Source: Microvelia longipes (taxonomy: Eukaryota > Arthropoda > Insecta > Hemiptera > Veliidae). Taken from it: a stretch of 64,000 bases of DNA. Numbering within the stretch: position 1 is the stretch's first letter; each line of letters opens with the position of its first letter. A program made the translations under genes and the position numbers. The notes beneath the pieces are model-generated. The model did not search any database. It saw only the letters and a list, made by a program, of their open reading frames with translations, and had not been told where the DNA came from. Below are positions 43,390 to 55,460 of this stretch, piece after piece. The stretch covers positions 33,297,214 through 33,361,213 of the forward strand of contig JACMZG010001911.1 of NCBI GenBank assembly GCA_018340805.1, in the 5' to 3' direction.

Positions 43390-43738
43390 GCATTGATAAT
43401 TGTTTACTTTGCTCTAACTGAGTCCATTGTCAACTACGGGTAAATACCGTACGGCGCTGCAACAAAGGTAAATTAAATAACATCGCGGTTCTGTAAAAGG
43501 GCATCATCAAGATCTGCCTGCGTAAACCATTAAAGTACTCGAGTCTAGTTCTGTCCAAGAGCTATACTGAGAGCTCTCGTCACAAAATTATATTTAAAAA
43601 GTTAATATTCATACATTGTAAATTATAAAAATAATTTTATGTGATGAAAATAAAGTTATTTATTATTATAAAATACGATGTCTGAAATTTTAAATAATTA
43701 TGAAATCTCTATCCAATACTGTCGTCAATATACTGTAA

Positions 43739-43769
<31 letters not shown>
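43390..43769 (+). mobile_element. Decayed LINE 3' end with A29 tail
   Basis: On the plus strand LIIVYFALTESIVNYG is followed, after frame changes, by KGIIKICLRKPLKYSS, the same RT C-terminal region as the piece at 14.7-15.2 kb but from a different lineage. Several stops interrupt it. The sequence ends in about 29 A residues at 43741-43769, which fixes this as a target-primed insertion with its 3' end intact. The upstream RT core is absent. Confidence 0.75.
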
Positions 43770-43772
<3 letters not shown>

Positions 43773-44871
43773 TAGTAGGTATAACATTTTAATGAGAAAG
43801 GGAAAATTAAAATAAACACAATAGCAACACGACAATAGCAATCTTTTCGAGTATTATTTTGAAAAATAAAATGGGATGGTATCATATGAGAATTTTTAAA
43901 TGGAACGTTATCATATTTCTATAGATTTGCAGAGAAAGAGATCTCTTGAAGCTGTTGCTGTGCTCATGTTGATGCTATCTATCAGTGTCTTGTATGAGAT
44001 TTATACTTTGCGTGTGCTTAAATCTCATCCCTTTTCACACGCCTCTTTCTAAATTTACTGCTTTTAATTTATTATATTTTTCTTTGATATTTATGTCGTG
44101 TGTATTTTTTTTAATTTATAAACTATATATTAAATCTGTAATTTGATTTACAATGGTTGCCTTGAGGTTTTTAAAGTAAGAAATACTTATACAGTTAGAA
44201 GTGGCACTTAATGGAACTTGTTTAGTGTACTTAGTAGAAAAATTCTATTGTCGATTTCTTTATAGTCTTATGATTCCAATGATGTAATATGATAGTTGAA
44301 AATCATTAATTATTAATGAGTGAATTGTTATTCGGCGTGGTGAAATATTAAGCTTTGATAATTTATATTTATACAATATTTGGTTTATATTTGGAAAGGT
44401 CCGTTTGATAGTTTTGCTTACCGACATATCTATAACACGTTTTTGCAAAATACAGAATAAAAAAGAACATTCTGATTAGGATAACATAATCAATGGTAAG
44501 TGCATTTTGCCTTATCGTTACTTGGTTTTGTTTCATGTAACCTTGGTGCATAAGACATGATAATGTGTCAACTCGTCGATATACAGACCGATGCCGAATG
44601 ATAAATAAGATGTAGTAGCTTACATTTGTTTTTTTTTTGTGTAATCTCCTTCTTACAATTATTTTTTCTCCTCAAAACGTTTATACAGTTACCCATTATT
44701 TTTAAAAAAAACTTAGGCATATATATGACTTTACTTCTTTAAAAAAAATTATTGAATAGGGGGTTTATATTTTACAATGCCCGGTTGATAGTTTTACTTA
44801 CCAAAGATCTTTTAACACGCTTATGTAATAAACTGCGTAGGCTTCCGCGGTTAATTGTCATTAAGATTTAG
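43770..44871. other. AT-rich non-coding DNA
   Basis: The text AACTGCGTAGGCTTCCGCGG then TTAATTGTCATTAAGATTTAGGT-like (44830-44872) is shared with the left edge of the foldback at 57959-58000. Nothing else was recognised. Confidence 0.5.
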
Positions 44872-44998
44872 GTCATTAGATTTGTGAAAACCACTCAGGA
44901 GGCCTTTAAAACACCTGAATTGGATAATGTGGGTGACATCCTGGTTTAGGTTTTTTTGCAAATACAATATATACCTACAGTATAAATGAGGAAAAGTA
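44872..44998 (-). repeat. Dispersed repeat family 1, copy D (end only)
   Basis: GAAAACCACTCAGGAGGCCT, CACCTGAATTGGATAATG, GACATCCTGGTTTAGGTTTT and ACCTACAGTATAAATGAGGA are the hairpin end of family 1 in reverse orientation. Confidence 0.8.
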
Positions 44999-45574
44999 AA
45001 ATATGTATGCTCTAAAAATATTTATGAATTTTCTTTTCAAGCTCATAATTTTTTTTTAATTTAATAATACTCCCTAAATCTATTATAAAAATCTTAAAGA
45101 AAAATAAAACCAAAGGGAAAACACAAAATAAAATAAACTTTTCTTTATGTGAAAATGATATGAGGTCACGTTGCTAAAAGAAAGCCTTAATGTGGTCATA
45201 AAGGACACATTTCTATTCCACTCTATATCCTTCTTATTTTAGTATCCATTTAAACAGTCACTTAACTGTGAATTGGTTATGGGTTTTGAATTTACTCGGA
45301 TATTTCGACTACTTTGATAAGCATCTAGGTAGTAAAATAGAAATACTTAAATATTTATGTCGTATAACCCATTTAAATGGCTATTTAAGTTTAGTTTTAT
45401 GATGTAAAGAATTGATACAATAAAAGGTATAATATATAAGTATTGTAGGAGGTTATGTATCTTTATTGCATATGGAGGAACGTATAGATTGTCAATTGAT
45501 CTAAATTTAAATCGTGATCATTTGATCAAAATTTAACTTAACGTTTAATTAATTATGATTTTACAACAGACTGT
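44999..45574. other. AT-rich non-coding DNA
   Basis: No gene or repeat unit recognised. Confidence 0.4.
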
Positions 45575-45655
45575 ATAGCAATTATATCTTGGTCGGACGG
45601 TATATGAGAGTGATAGGCAGAAGGTAGGGTGAACTCGGTGCTGTCTCCTTATTAT
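45575..45655 (+). repeat. Dispersed repeat, partner at 29000-29096
   Basis: Matches the reverse complement of the earlier copy; see that entry. It stops about 18 bases before family 1 copy E. Confidence 0.6.
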
Positions 45656-45672
45656 AAAATTCTTCCCGCTTT

Positions 45673-46432
45673 TTACTTTTCCTCATTTATACCGTAGGTA
45701 TATAAGAAAAGTATTGTGTTTGCAAAAAAATCCCAAACCGGGATGAAACTGGAATTATCCGTTTCAGGTGTTATAAAGGCCTCCAGAGTGGTTTTCTCAA
45801 AGTTGTCTGTTTGTATGTGTGTGTGTGTGTGTCTAATATCATCGCAGCCTAGTGTACTTACGCTAGAGAGTTAAAACTTTGTACAAAAATCAGTCTACCA
45901 CTGTAGTGGTGCTATTTAAAAAATATTTTTATGACGTTATTAACCCACAATAATGACAGCGAAAATTCATAAAACGCGGAACAATGATGCGATCGGATTA
46001 AGATTTAAATTGTATATGGCTATGTATAAGACTAACATATGTGCTAATTTTTTTTCATTATTAGCATTAGTTCAATTTTTATCGAATGACTTGTGTACGT
46101 TTTTTTAAAAAAATGTAAAAAATCAGAAAATGATTCAATTGAGTTAAAATTTGGTGCAAGTGTATACATTTACCTAATAAATAAGTACTATAAGTTCCAT
46201 TTTAATACGACAAGTATGTCCATGATTTTTTTGGATTATAAAAATAAAGCTGCATTAAGCGTGTTCAGTGGTGTATGGATGACCGCTAATATTGATAGTT
46301 ATTATTACACGGATGCATTTACTTTCTGAGGACGATTGAAGCGAGTCCGAAGCAGGAAGGATGAGTGCAGCGAATCCTATGTGACGAGGAAAAGTTCCTC
46401 ATCACAACAAGGTACCCCATACCCGATTTTTT
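45673..46432 (+). repeat. Dispersed repeat family 1, copy E (reference copy)
   Basis: A complete ~760-bp copy. It opens with ACTTTTCCTCATTTATACCG then TAGGTATATAAGAAAAGT (end hairpin), then CAAACCGGGATG, GGCCTCCAGAGTGG and (GT)n at about 45818-45835. Next come ATCATCGCAGCCTAGTGTAC, TTATTAACCCACAATAATGA, AAGACTAACATATGTGCTAA and CTGAGGACGATTGAAGCGAG. It closes with GACGAGGAAAAGTTCC and GGTACCCCATACCCGATTTT. The start ACTTTTCCTC and the late GAGGAAAAGT are exact inverted repeats. A 78-codon frame inside is not considered a gene. Confidence 0.85.
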
Positions 46433-47882
46433 AAGTTAACACCAGGGACTATCCTAAGTTTTAAGTAACGGCGCAAGTATCAACTTTAAATTGGTCATTA
46501 TTATATTAAGAAAATTTTTAGATAAATCAGTAAAGTGCAAAAATAATTTGTTGAAAAAACGACTGGAGCGCATTCTCGTAGTTGGCATGGTAAGACGAGC
46601 ATATTTTATACTAGCGCTCTTGTAACTCACGACGGAACTAACATTTTTTTGTTCAAAATAATAAATCCCAGGATTATCTTTCTTTATCTATACATTCTTT
46701 GGTTGTATAGAGTAAAACGTCACAGATAGTAGATGAGATCTCCATATTAGATCATTTATCAATTGCTTCTCTTCCATACATTTTGCTAACCCCTTTGTGT
46801 CTGACAAAATTTACGATCGTGCGCTGATGATACCTTTGTGCGCGAAAGGACAGTGGCTAGGGAAATTTGTAATTTGTGTCTTAATCATGTAATCATCTTA
46901 ACTCAGGGATGTTTTTCCCTCCCATTTAAACACGACTTATCCTCGTGGCAGAACATCTCACTCAAGTCAATACTTAAGGTGACTTGAGTATGATAAGTTG
47001 GTCACACTTCGTTCATAAGGTTGGTCACTAACCCTAACTACCAACAATATGAACCACTGCATCAACAGCATTATCAATTAATCTGATCGTCACTCTACAC
47101 GAACCAATGTGGTTCAGTTTGTCTTATTATGTAAGAATAAGTCAATTTTTATACAAACGGTCCTTTTCACGACCATAAACACTCCACTACTCTGACTCGG
47201 AAAAAAGAAAGTTTTAAAGCATTTTTAAACTTGTTGAAATTTATTTTAAGAATTCAAAAAATACTAATAAAAATTATTACTCTGACTTTTATGTGTTTTA
47301 AAAATTTGATTATTGTTGTTGATCATTGTTTATAATTCATTCGCACACTATAAAACACATAGCCTAACGAAGATTTTTGTTTACGTCAAAGTAAGAAAAC
47401 TCATAATTTTGTATTTCTATTTTATTACCATGAAAAAATATAACTGTCAAGTTAGTAATAAAACGCATCTGATATAAGTATAAAACTTCTTGAAATTAAA
47501 TCTTAAAGTAAAAGAACTCAATAAAGTCTAAATATAGATTTTGTGAAAATTGTAATGTTTATATTTTCTTCTTTCATTTTGATTTATTAGAGAAACCCTC
47601 TTGTAATTTTTCTTTGAACTTCAGCAGCTGTGTAAGCTATGAACCTCGTTGAGACCTCAAGTACTTAGTAGAGTTACCTTTTATTCGTTTTTAATTAAAA
47701 ACTTGGGTAAAAGATAAGTGTTGTTCATTTTAAATTTCAAAACGCAAACATGTTATTGAGTCCAGCAAAAAGAGATGATTAAACTTGATTTTTAAGTTCA
47801 AAGTAGTAGTTTGATGTATTTAAAATAAGTTTTTCATAACTGACGTCTAAGTAATTTGTTTTTTATCAACAGTTAGGCTGTT
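46433..47882. other. Non-coding DNA
   Basis: AT-rich with some mixed-composition patches (46560-46620, 46790-47060). No coding motif or repeat partner was identified. Confidence 0.45.
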
Positions 47883-48655
47883 TTTACTTTTACACATTTG
47901 TACTGTAGGTATATAGAAAAAGTATTGTGTGAGTGAAAAAAATCCGAAACCGGGATGTCACGTAATTATCCGTTTTAGGCGTTTTAAGGCCTCCTAAGTG
48001 GTTTTATTAAAGTTATCTGTCTGAATGTGTGTGTCTGTTATCATCGTAGCTCCTGGTGTATTTATGCTAAAGAGTTAAGAACTTTGTACACAAATTAGTC
48101 TACCGTTGTCGTTGTACTAATCAGATTTTTTTTGAAAAATCATACAACCAGGAAACATGGTGCGATCGGATTGATATTTGGCACACATGTAGCTGTGTAT
48201 AAAATTAACATATGTGCCAAGTTTCATCTCATTAGTTAAATTTTCATAACATGACTTGCGTACGTTTTTCACAAAATTGTAAAAAACCGGAAAATAATCT
48301 AAGAAAGATGAAATGTGGTACACGTATATACCATTACGTAATAAATGAGAGCACCAAGTTTAGTTTCAATACGACTGATTTGTCTTCGATTATAAAAGCT
48401 ATGCAGCATCGAGCGTGATCAGTGCTGTATGGGGGACCACAGAAAATAAAACGGCTGTATTTACTATCTGAGGACGAGCGAAGCGAGTCCGAACACGTGT
48501 TGCAGTATAAATTTGGCGAAATGTAATTTCTGAGGACGAGCGAAGCTAGTCCGAAGTAGGGAGGTTGAGTGTAGCGAATCCGAAATAGGGAGGATGAGCT
48601 TATCAAATCCGATGTGACGAGGAAAAGTTCCTAAGTATCCTTTACCCGATTTTTA
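47883..48655 (+). repeat. Dispersed repeat family 1, copy F
   Basis: Same order as copy E. It includes CCGAAACCGGGATGTCACGT, TGTGTGTGTCTGTTATCATC, GGCACACATGTAGCTGTGTA, two GACGAGCGAAGCGAGTCC-type words (48473-48490 and 48535-48552) and the TACCCGATTTTT end. Confidence 0.85.
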
Positions 48656-48740
48656 AGTGTAATCTAAATATCCAGTAAATTTTAAGCATTAAAAGTCTAT
48701 AGTGTAATATTCTGAATAATTATTTCTGTCCAATTTATCC

Positions 48741-48800
48741 CCGTGTATTTTATTCCGTGTGTTTTTTTCTGTGTACTTTTTTTCGTGTACTTTTTTTCTA
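48741..48800. repeat. Short tandem repeat (GTGTACTTTTTTTC type)
   Basis: Four imperfect 14-16-base units: GTGTATTTTATTCC, GTGTGTTTTTTTCT, GTGTACTTTTTTTC, GTGTACTTTTTTTC. Confidence 0.75.
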
Positions 48801-48807
48801 ATCAAGA

Positions 48808-49120
48808 TTGGTCAGTGCTGTGTGGGTGACCACTGAGAATGAAACGAATGTATTTTTACCATCTGAGGACGAACATCATAATCCATGATGTTGGTTGGTT
48901 CATGAAAGTTAAGCTGCATTGAGCGTGGTCAGTGCCTGGATTGTTGTCTGCTGGTGAATGAATAGAATGTATTTAATATCTGAGGACGAGCGAAGCTAGT
49001 CCGATGACGTTTTCTAGTATAAATTGGATTATTTTTATATTTTTAGGACGAGCGAAGCGAGTCCGAAGTAGAGAGGATGAGCATAGCGAGTCCGATGTGA
49101 CCTGATTTTTACCTGATTTT
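48808..49120 (+). repeat. Dispersed repeat family 1, copy G (one end, rearranged)
   Basis: It contains the distal third of the family twice over: GGTCAGTGCTGTGTGGGTGA ... CATCTGAGGACGA, then GGTCAGTGCCTGGATTG ... ATCTGAGGACGAGCGAAGCT, and a final GACGAGCGAAGCGAGTCC with CCTGATTTTT. The partial duplication resembles the start of the minisatellite seen in copy H. Confidence 0.75.
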
Positions 49121-52100
49121 TTAAAATTTTATTTATGAAATTTAATTTAATAAATTAGTAAAATTCACCTAGGTATACTTGCAAAAGTGAACTTAATTTA
49201 GTATTTTAATTTTAGTTAAAATAGTCTTTTCTATAATATTATGAAATTTTCTTATATTTTCGAAGGATTTGTTTTCTGTAGACCGTTCGAATTAATTTAA
49301 ACATTTTTATTGTTGTGAATCGGGGTTATTATTCAAATATTCAGTCTTTTGCAGTTCTTTGCTAAAACATTGTTTCATTTATTATATTAATTGTTTTAAG
49401 ACTCAAGGAAACAAAAAAGTGACAATTTGGTTCAGAGGCTGATAAGAACAGGGTAGATAACATAAATTTACTGATAGTTTCTCTTCCTTCCTGGCGTAGT
49501 TTGGTTCTCGTCTCATTTATACGGTTATGTTCCTCGCTACTTATACTTTTCAAGATTTGTTTGTCTAAGTTTTGCTTTTGTTTCATAACTAACTCATATG
49601 ATGCCTATAGTATTCCATAATTTGTATTTATAAGCAATAAAGTGGTGCATTATATTAATTGAATAAAAATTATAAATTAACTACCGCGAAGAAACGTTTG
49701 GTTCAAATTTAGTGAATAGAGTTAATGATTGGCAATTAATGATGACAGTTATACAAAGACAGTTATACAAGGACAGTTAATGATGACAAAGCTAAAAAAA
49801 GGGATCATTATTACTTTTAAATAATTGATTATCTAAACAGTATTTTACGTTTGATCCATCGTTAAGCATTCGATGGTACAGGCGTAAAATACGGAATGGA
49901 TAATAATGGCTTCATCAAGTATTATAGAAGTAACACCTAGCTGATTTCCTTGGAACATCAATTTAAGGAGCCCTTTAAGTAGGTCTTGTAATAGGTAGTC
50001 TTGTAAATAATAGTGCAAATTGTCTAAAAAAATTGCAATTAAATTTTTCTTATAAGAGTGTATTCTCTCCTAATAAAATGTAGGAAAGCAATAAATGTAG
50101 TGGTTTCAATAACGCATATTGTTGAAACAAATATGTACAAATTGTTGAAACAAATATTGTACTTTTATTAGTATTTATGCAAATAAAGATTTTTATTATT
50201 TTTTTTTTTCAAAGGTGCTATTTTTATTGGGGACTCTTTTTGAGATTTAAATTAATAAATGTGACGTAACTAACTAACTGAATGAACTACTTATATAGAG
50301 AAGGATATTATTTCCCTAATTTTAAAATGTTTATCGAAATTTTATTAAGAGACATTTTAAAGTAAATTGTAAGCTTTCTAAATAGGTTTCGAGCTAGTTT
50401 GTTTTTATAGTTCTGAGAACACTGTAAGAAAATAATATTAGAATTAAAAGTAAGGAAGCTAGTAGGTTGCCTTAGTGGTATTTCAGTATAAGAAGCAGAA
50501 ATATATTGCAAAGAATAAAGGTTAAGAATTAATATTTTATAAGAATAGAGAAGAATAAAGAAAAAGAAAAAAACTCAATTTCCAGAGGGATGGTTAGAAA
50601 CATAGCAAGTATTAAATCTTTTTTTTAAAAAAAAAGCCATCCACAAGCGCCTTTAGGAGGAAAAAAAGAAATATTTAATAAATATTTAATTTTATACGGT
50701 AGAGGGTTTACAAAAGGCAAAAGGTTAATATTCTTTTATTTTATAAGTTTTTTGAGGGAAATGGTTACAGTGAAGTAGTTTAGTAAAGATACTGCAGAGT
50801 ATAGATTATTATAAATGAACCTACGTACAACTTTTTGTGCGGCATTTTTGGTTCGAGAATTTTGCGTTATTATGCGTATAATAAAATATAATTTTATTTT
50901 ATACACGTACACGCTTGTATTTAATTATTAATAAAGAAAAATTAATTATGTGCATTTTTTACACGTATTTAAAACAAACTGAACAGATTTGCTTGTAGCA
51001 TTTCAGTAAAATAAATATAACAGGAATTACTTTATCAATTTGGATGTGAATTTCTCTAAAATGTAAACATTTCCAGACGAATTTGAAGACTTGTTAGTAA
51101 ACCGAAAAACAAACTCCCGCAAGTATGGAACCAAGCTGCTTTTAATATTTTTCGAAAGTTTTCTAATTTAATTAGAAATTCTAATTGACCGCCACTGTAA
51201 GACTGCATGTTAAATTTTCCCAAAAATATCAGGTCTCTCATTTTTTACTTTTGGTACTAGACTTCATCAGATTCAGTCAAATCCGGACCACACTGATCCG
51301 TCTATGGGTCCAACAAATTTTACATTAAGACAATAACAGTTTTCAATTTTAACCTGTAGATACTAATGCTGAACAGTGACATTTGATTTATTATGTTCTA
51401 TTAATTAATAAAAAATACTTTAGTGTCATTTAGTATTTCATACCATCATTTAAAATGTTTCCTATTCCTAAATATTATTAAGCTTGTATTCAGCTTGTAT
51501 TCCTAATATTTCTTTTGTATTGATAATACTATACCTATGTTTCTGTAAAAATAATTTATAATTTAAAGACTAGATAATTTTCGCAACATGCTGTATAATC
51601 ATGAAGATTAATAATTTCATAGAATTCGAAGTAATATATTTTCGTTATAATAAATTATATTTATTATAATAAAATTATTAAAAAATCTTTGGATAAAATT
51701 ATTTTTACCCAATTAGCACTTTTTCACAGAAAGTTGATAATTGGATTAGTTTTTTGTATGAAAAATGCGAGAGGTTAAACACCGTGGTAAATTTTTATAA
51801 TTAGAGCGACCTTATTTAAATATTTAAAAACATGACAGTATATTAAACGTAAAAAAATATTGTTAAAAAAGCTGAGAGGAAAAATTTAAAAATTATATAA
51901 CATTTTGATAATAGGGCTGTTAGAGCTCTAAACTCACTTAATAAAAAAGTTCTAAGGAGTTCTTCAAGTTATTGATGTTGTCATTATTTGCCACGAAGTA
52001 TTGGGATTGTGTATTGCGCCAGGAGAGATTAAAATGGCTTGTACAAAGTGTCTAAGAATTTAAAGCAATAGATAGGCTGGACGGTAAAATATTGTTATAG

Positions 52101-52300
52101 GCTAGGCTTCTAAAATTCCATTTCTTACTGTTTGAGATTTAATTTTATGCTTTATATCTTGAGTGGTTGCATTGCTGCTTTTTACTATTTTTTTATAGTT
52201 GCTCAAAGGCACAAGTTATTCATTCTCAATATTCGGCCGTATTTATTTAGTTTTTTTTGCGATTTTTCATGATGATAATGACGCTTATGTAGTTGTTTAG
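49121..52300. other. AT-rich non-coding DNA
   Basis: More than 3 kb with no supported gene. Short frames (for example 49362-49586 and 50308-50511, minus) have no family motif. A short GACAGTTATACAA-type triplet repeat lies near 49746-49780. Confidence 0.5.
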
Positions 52301-52378
52301 ATGGCAGGAGTTAAGCGGAGAATGGAGGAGGAATCGATTCAGTTTGGCTTCCTGACAACAAAATATATATGTCCGAAG

Positions 52379-52434
<56 letters not shown>

Positions 52435-52480
52435 TATATATATATATATATATATATATTTATTTATTTATATATATGTT
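52301..52480. repeat. (TA)n microsatellite with family 2-like flank
   Basis: The array at about 52381-52470 is preceded by GAGGAGGAATCGATTC and GGCTTCCTGACAACAAAATA. In reverse complement these resemble the segment after the array at 39463-39550. Confidence 0.7.
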
Positions 52481-54151
52481 TGTGTGTGTGAATTGTATGA
52501 GTGATTTGTATTCCTTAAATTATTTCTGATTCCTCAACCTTAAAAAAATCAACCTTATTTATGGTGAGCCATGACTAAATTTGTACGGCTTTTAAGAAAT
52601 AAATCTAAAATTTGTGCAATTTTTTAACATTTCAAGTGTGAAAATTATATCATCATAGAAGGTATGTTTTAAAAAAATATTAATATAATGCAGCTCAAAA
52701 TGAGTCTCATTTTTTCTGGTCGGGGTCCTGTATTATGTAACATTTCAATATGTTCATATCAATGATTACATCCTAAAAAATAAATATTCAATTAGATTTA
52801 TTAGTTATATTACTATAAATAGCTAATATAGCTGTGTAAAGTAGCCCGTTCTAAAGTTTGGCAACATTTTCCACAGACCTTTAAAGATCAGTTTTTAGGA
52901 AATATTTTAAAAAAAGTTTGCGCATTTCCTTTAAAGATAGCAGAAAAAATGAGTTATGAAGCATCTAGTGGCTATGAAACATTCGGGGAAATTTTTAAGG
53001 AAAACCATGTGGTTGTATCAAACTTAATACTAAACATTTTTCTTTTTGTGTCTACCTAACCATTTTAGCAAATGAAACGTATAAAAATAAAATTTTTGGT
53101 TTTAAAAGAAAGAGTTATCTACATTTTTTTAGTTTTTTAGAAGTTTGTTAACTACATGATATTCAACTATTATCGAATAATTAATCGAATAATTCGTTCC
53201 TTGTTAAACCAAACGTTTTTCAAATAGTCAAAAGTACGTTTGCGATCTAGAAGTAACGTTACCTATTGACGCTTACAAGTTACAATCCTATTTCAACAAA
53301 TAAATGGGTTTTATTTGTCGAAACTCTCTTTCAATCAAACCTATTTGATTTCTAAAATGTATGTGTCTTTGTCGGTGATATTTTATATACCGGGAACTCT
53401 TCGGTAAGTGCTGAGTGACTAATTTGTTGACTAAAGTCACAAGATTTTAATTCATGCGTGTTTCCTTTTCATTTACTTGAGTTAATGGAGTTTAACAAGT
53501 AATAGAGAACTTCTTTTTCGTGCAAACAAAAAGAGTGAAACACTAGTGTGAAAACGTATTATATAAAGTTTTAGTGATTAGGTTGGGTAAAGAGACATGC
53601 AAGGTAACAGCATTGTACACAGAGCGATAATATATGTGTGGTTTTACTAAGCTGACGGTGAATATTTTCTACCCTAACTAGCTTGTTTTGTATAGACCAA
53701 CATCATTATTCACTCAAATTTTATTCAAAACGTACTAATTTATTTCAATGAAAGCGAAAAGTACCATAGGAGCTAGATTTTAATAAAATTACTTTTTTAT
53801 GTAATTTTGTATTGATGATTTGTGAGGTATTTAGCTTGTTTTTCAACTTTAATTAAAAACTGTTGTACCGTATGCTGAGGAAAACGGAGATTTTCGCTGA
53901 AGCTTAGAGGTTAGAGATCTTTTATTTTTTGTCTAGTGTGCTATCCTAAGTCTTTCAAACGTATTTAATTCAACACGTATTCCTATAAAGCGTATCTTTA
54001 CGCCTTAGATGTGGTTATTTTCTTTAATAGTTGAAGAAAGCACTGTGATAGCAAAAATAATTTTGATTGCAAACCGAGATTCTTCTAAACAAGGAACAAA
54101 ATAGGATAAACTTATTTAGTGTAGATCGATCAAATAAGATTGAAAAAGATT
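52481..54151. other. AT-rich non-coding DNA
   Basis: No gene or repeat unit recognised. Confidence 0.45.
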
Positions 54152-54765
54152 AAAAAATCGGGTATGGGGTACCTTGCAACTTTTCCTCTCCTTATCAAAT
54201 TCACTAAGCTCATCCTCACAACTTCGGATTCACTTCGCTCGTCCTCAGACAGTAAATATATTCGTTTTATTACCAGTGGTATCAGTCTATGCCTGACTTC
54301 GCTCGTCCTCAGACAGCGTTTTATTACCAGTGGTATCAGTCCAGGCCCTGACTTCGCTCGTCCTCAGACAGTAAATACATTCGTTTTATTACCAGTGGTA
54401 TCAGTCTATGCCCTGACTTCGCTCGTCCTCAGACAGTAAATATACTCGTTTTATTACCAGTGGTATCAGTCCAGGCCCTGACTTCGCTCGTCCTCAGACA
54501 GTAAATATATTCGTTTTATTACCAGTGGTATCAGTTCAGGCTCTGACTTCGCTCGTCCTCAGACAGTAAATATATTCGTTTTATTACCAGTGGTATCAGT
54601 CCAGGCCCTGACTTCGCTCGTAGCTGCTTAACTTTCATCATTTAACAAAAACCATAGATGTACTTGTGTAATAAAACGAAACTTTGTGTACTTATTTATT
54701 ACATAAAGAGATTCTTGTATCAAACTTCTATTGTTATTACAAATACTCAATTGGATTTACATTCG
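54152..54765 (-). repeat. Dispersed repeat family 1, copy H with internal expansion
   Basis: It starts AAAATCGGGTATGGGGTACC and continues CTTCGGATTCACTTCGCTCG. After a 65-bp tandem array, the family text resumes with TAGCTGCTTAACTTTCATCA and AACAAAAACCATAGATGTAC, ending near 54765. A 99-codon frame over the array (54140-54439) is a by-product of the repeat. Confidence 0.85.
54233..54620. repeat. 65-bp minisatellite inside family 1 copy H
   Basis: The word CTTCGCTCGTCCTCAGACAG starts at 54233, 54297, 54352, 54417, 54482 and 54547, and a final truncated one at 54612. Spacings are 64, 55, 65, 65, 65 and 65. The rest of the unit is TAAATATATTCGTTTTATTA then CCAGTGGTATCAGTCCAGGC. The 55-base unit has lost about ten bases. 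Units are nearly identical, so the expansion is recent. Confidence 0.95.
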
Positions 54766-55460
54766 GGTCATAATAAATAAAACCAGCTCGGTGAAACGCA
54801 TTGCCGTGACCCTCTTGGTTGTTATGATTTAAATGTTATCCAACAATCTTTTTTACCACGCCAAGAAGCCAAGAGACTTTTTACTTTGCGCCAAGAAGCC
54901 ACGAGAAACTTATTTGACATTGCATAGAGTTTTTCGTATTTTCATTTTTCAATTAAATGCAATTTAATATCAACAAATAAAATGAATTTTTATATCAATC
55001 ACTGGAAATTCATATAATTATAACAATCTTTAATTTCTTTAGTCTTAAATTTAATATAATTTTTCGCGTTGGAAAATGTTTATTTTTTACGTGAGATGGA
55101 AGGAAAGAGGAATCTCATTGAATATGAAGCAGAGTATAAAGAAAAGCATTGAAGAGATTTAGAGTCCTTCCAAGGGCAGAAATATAAAAATATCAAAGTA
55201 GTGAGAAGTCTCTATAGCTCTCACAAAACTTTACTCTAGTACTTTACTAGTAGATTCTAAAACCTTTTCTAGGCTCTTTTTAAGGTTTAAAACACACACA
55301 CTAGCATAAAACCTCTACTTGCAGTTCAACCCGAGGAAAAGAAGTGCCACTAAAACTTTGCTTCATCGAGTTTCAAACTTTTTTCCGCCGGTTTTCATCC
55401 GAGAAAAATATAAGTTTCTCATTTCGGTCAGCTTTTAAAGGTTTTTAAAAACCAACGTCT
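54766..55460. other. AT-rich non-coding DNA
   Basis: The word CGCCAAGAAGCCA...GAGA occurs twice (54859-54870 and 54888-54900). No gene was recognised. Confidence 0.45.

Noticed and set aside
54140..54439. 99-codon plus-strand frame with internal repeats
   Set aside because: Product of the 65-bp minisatellite; period 65 is not a multiple of three, so no stable repeat protein is encoded.
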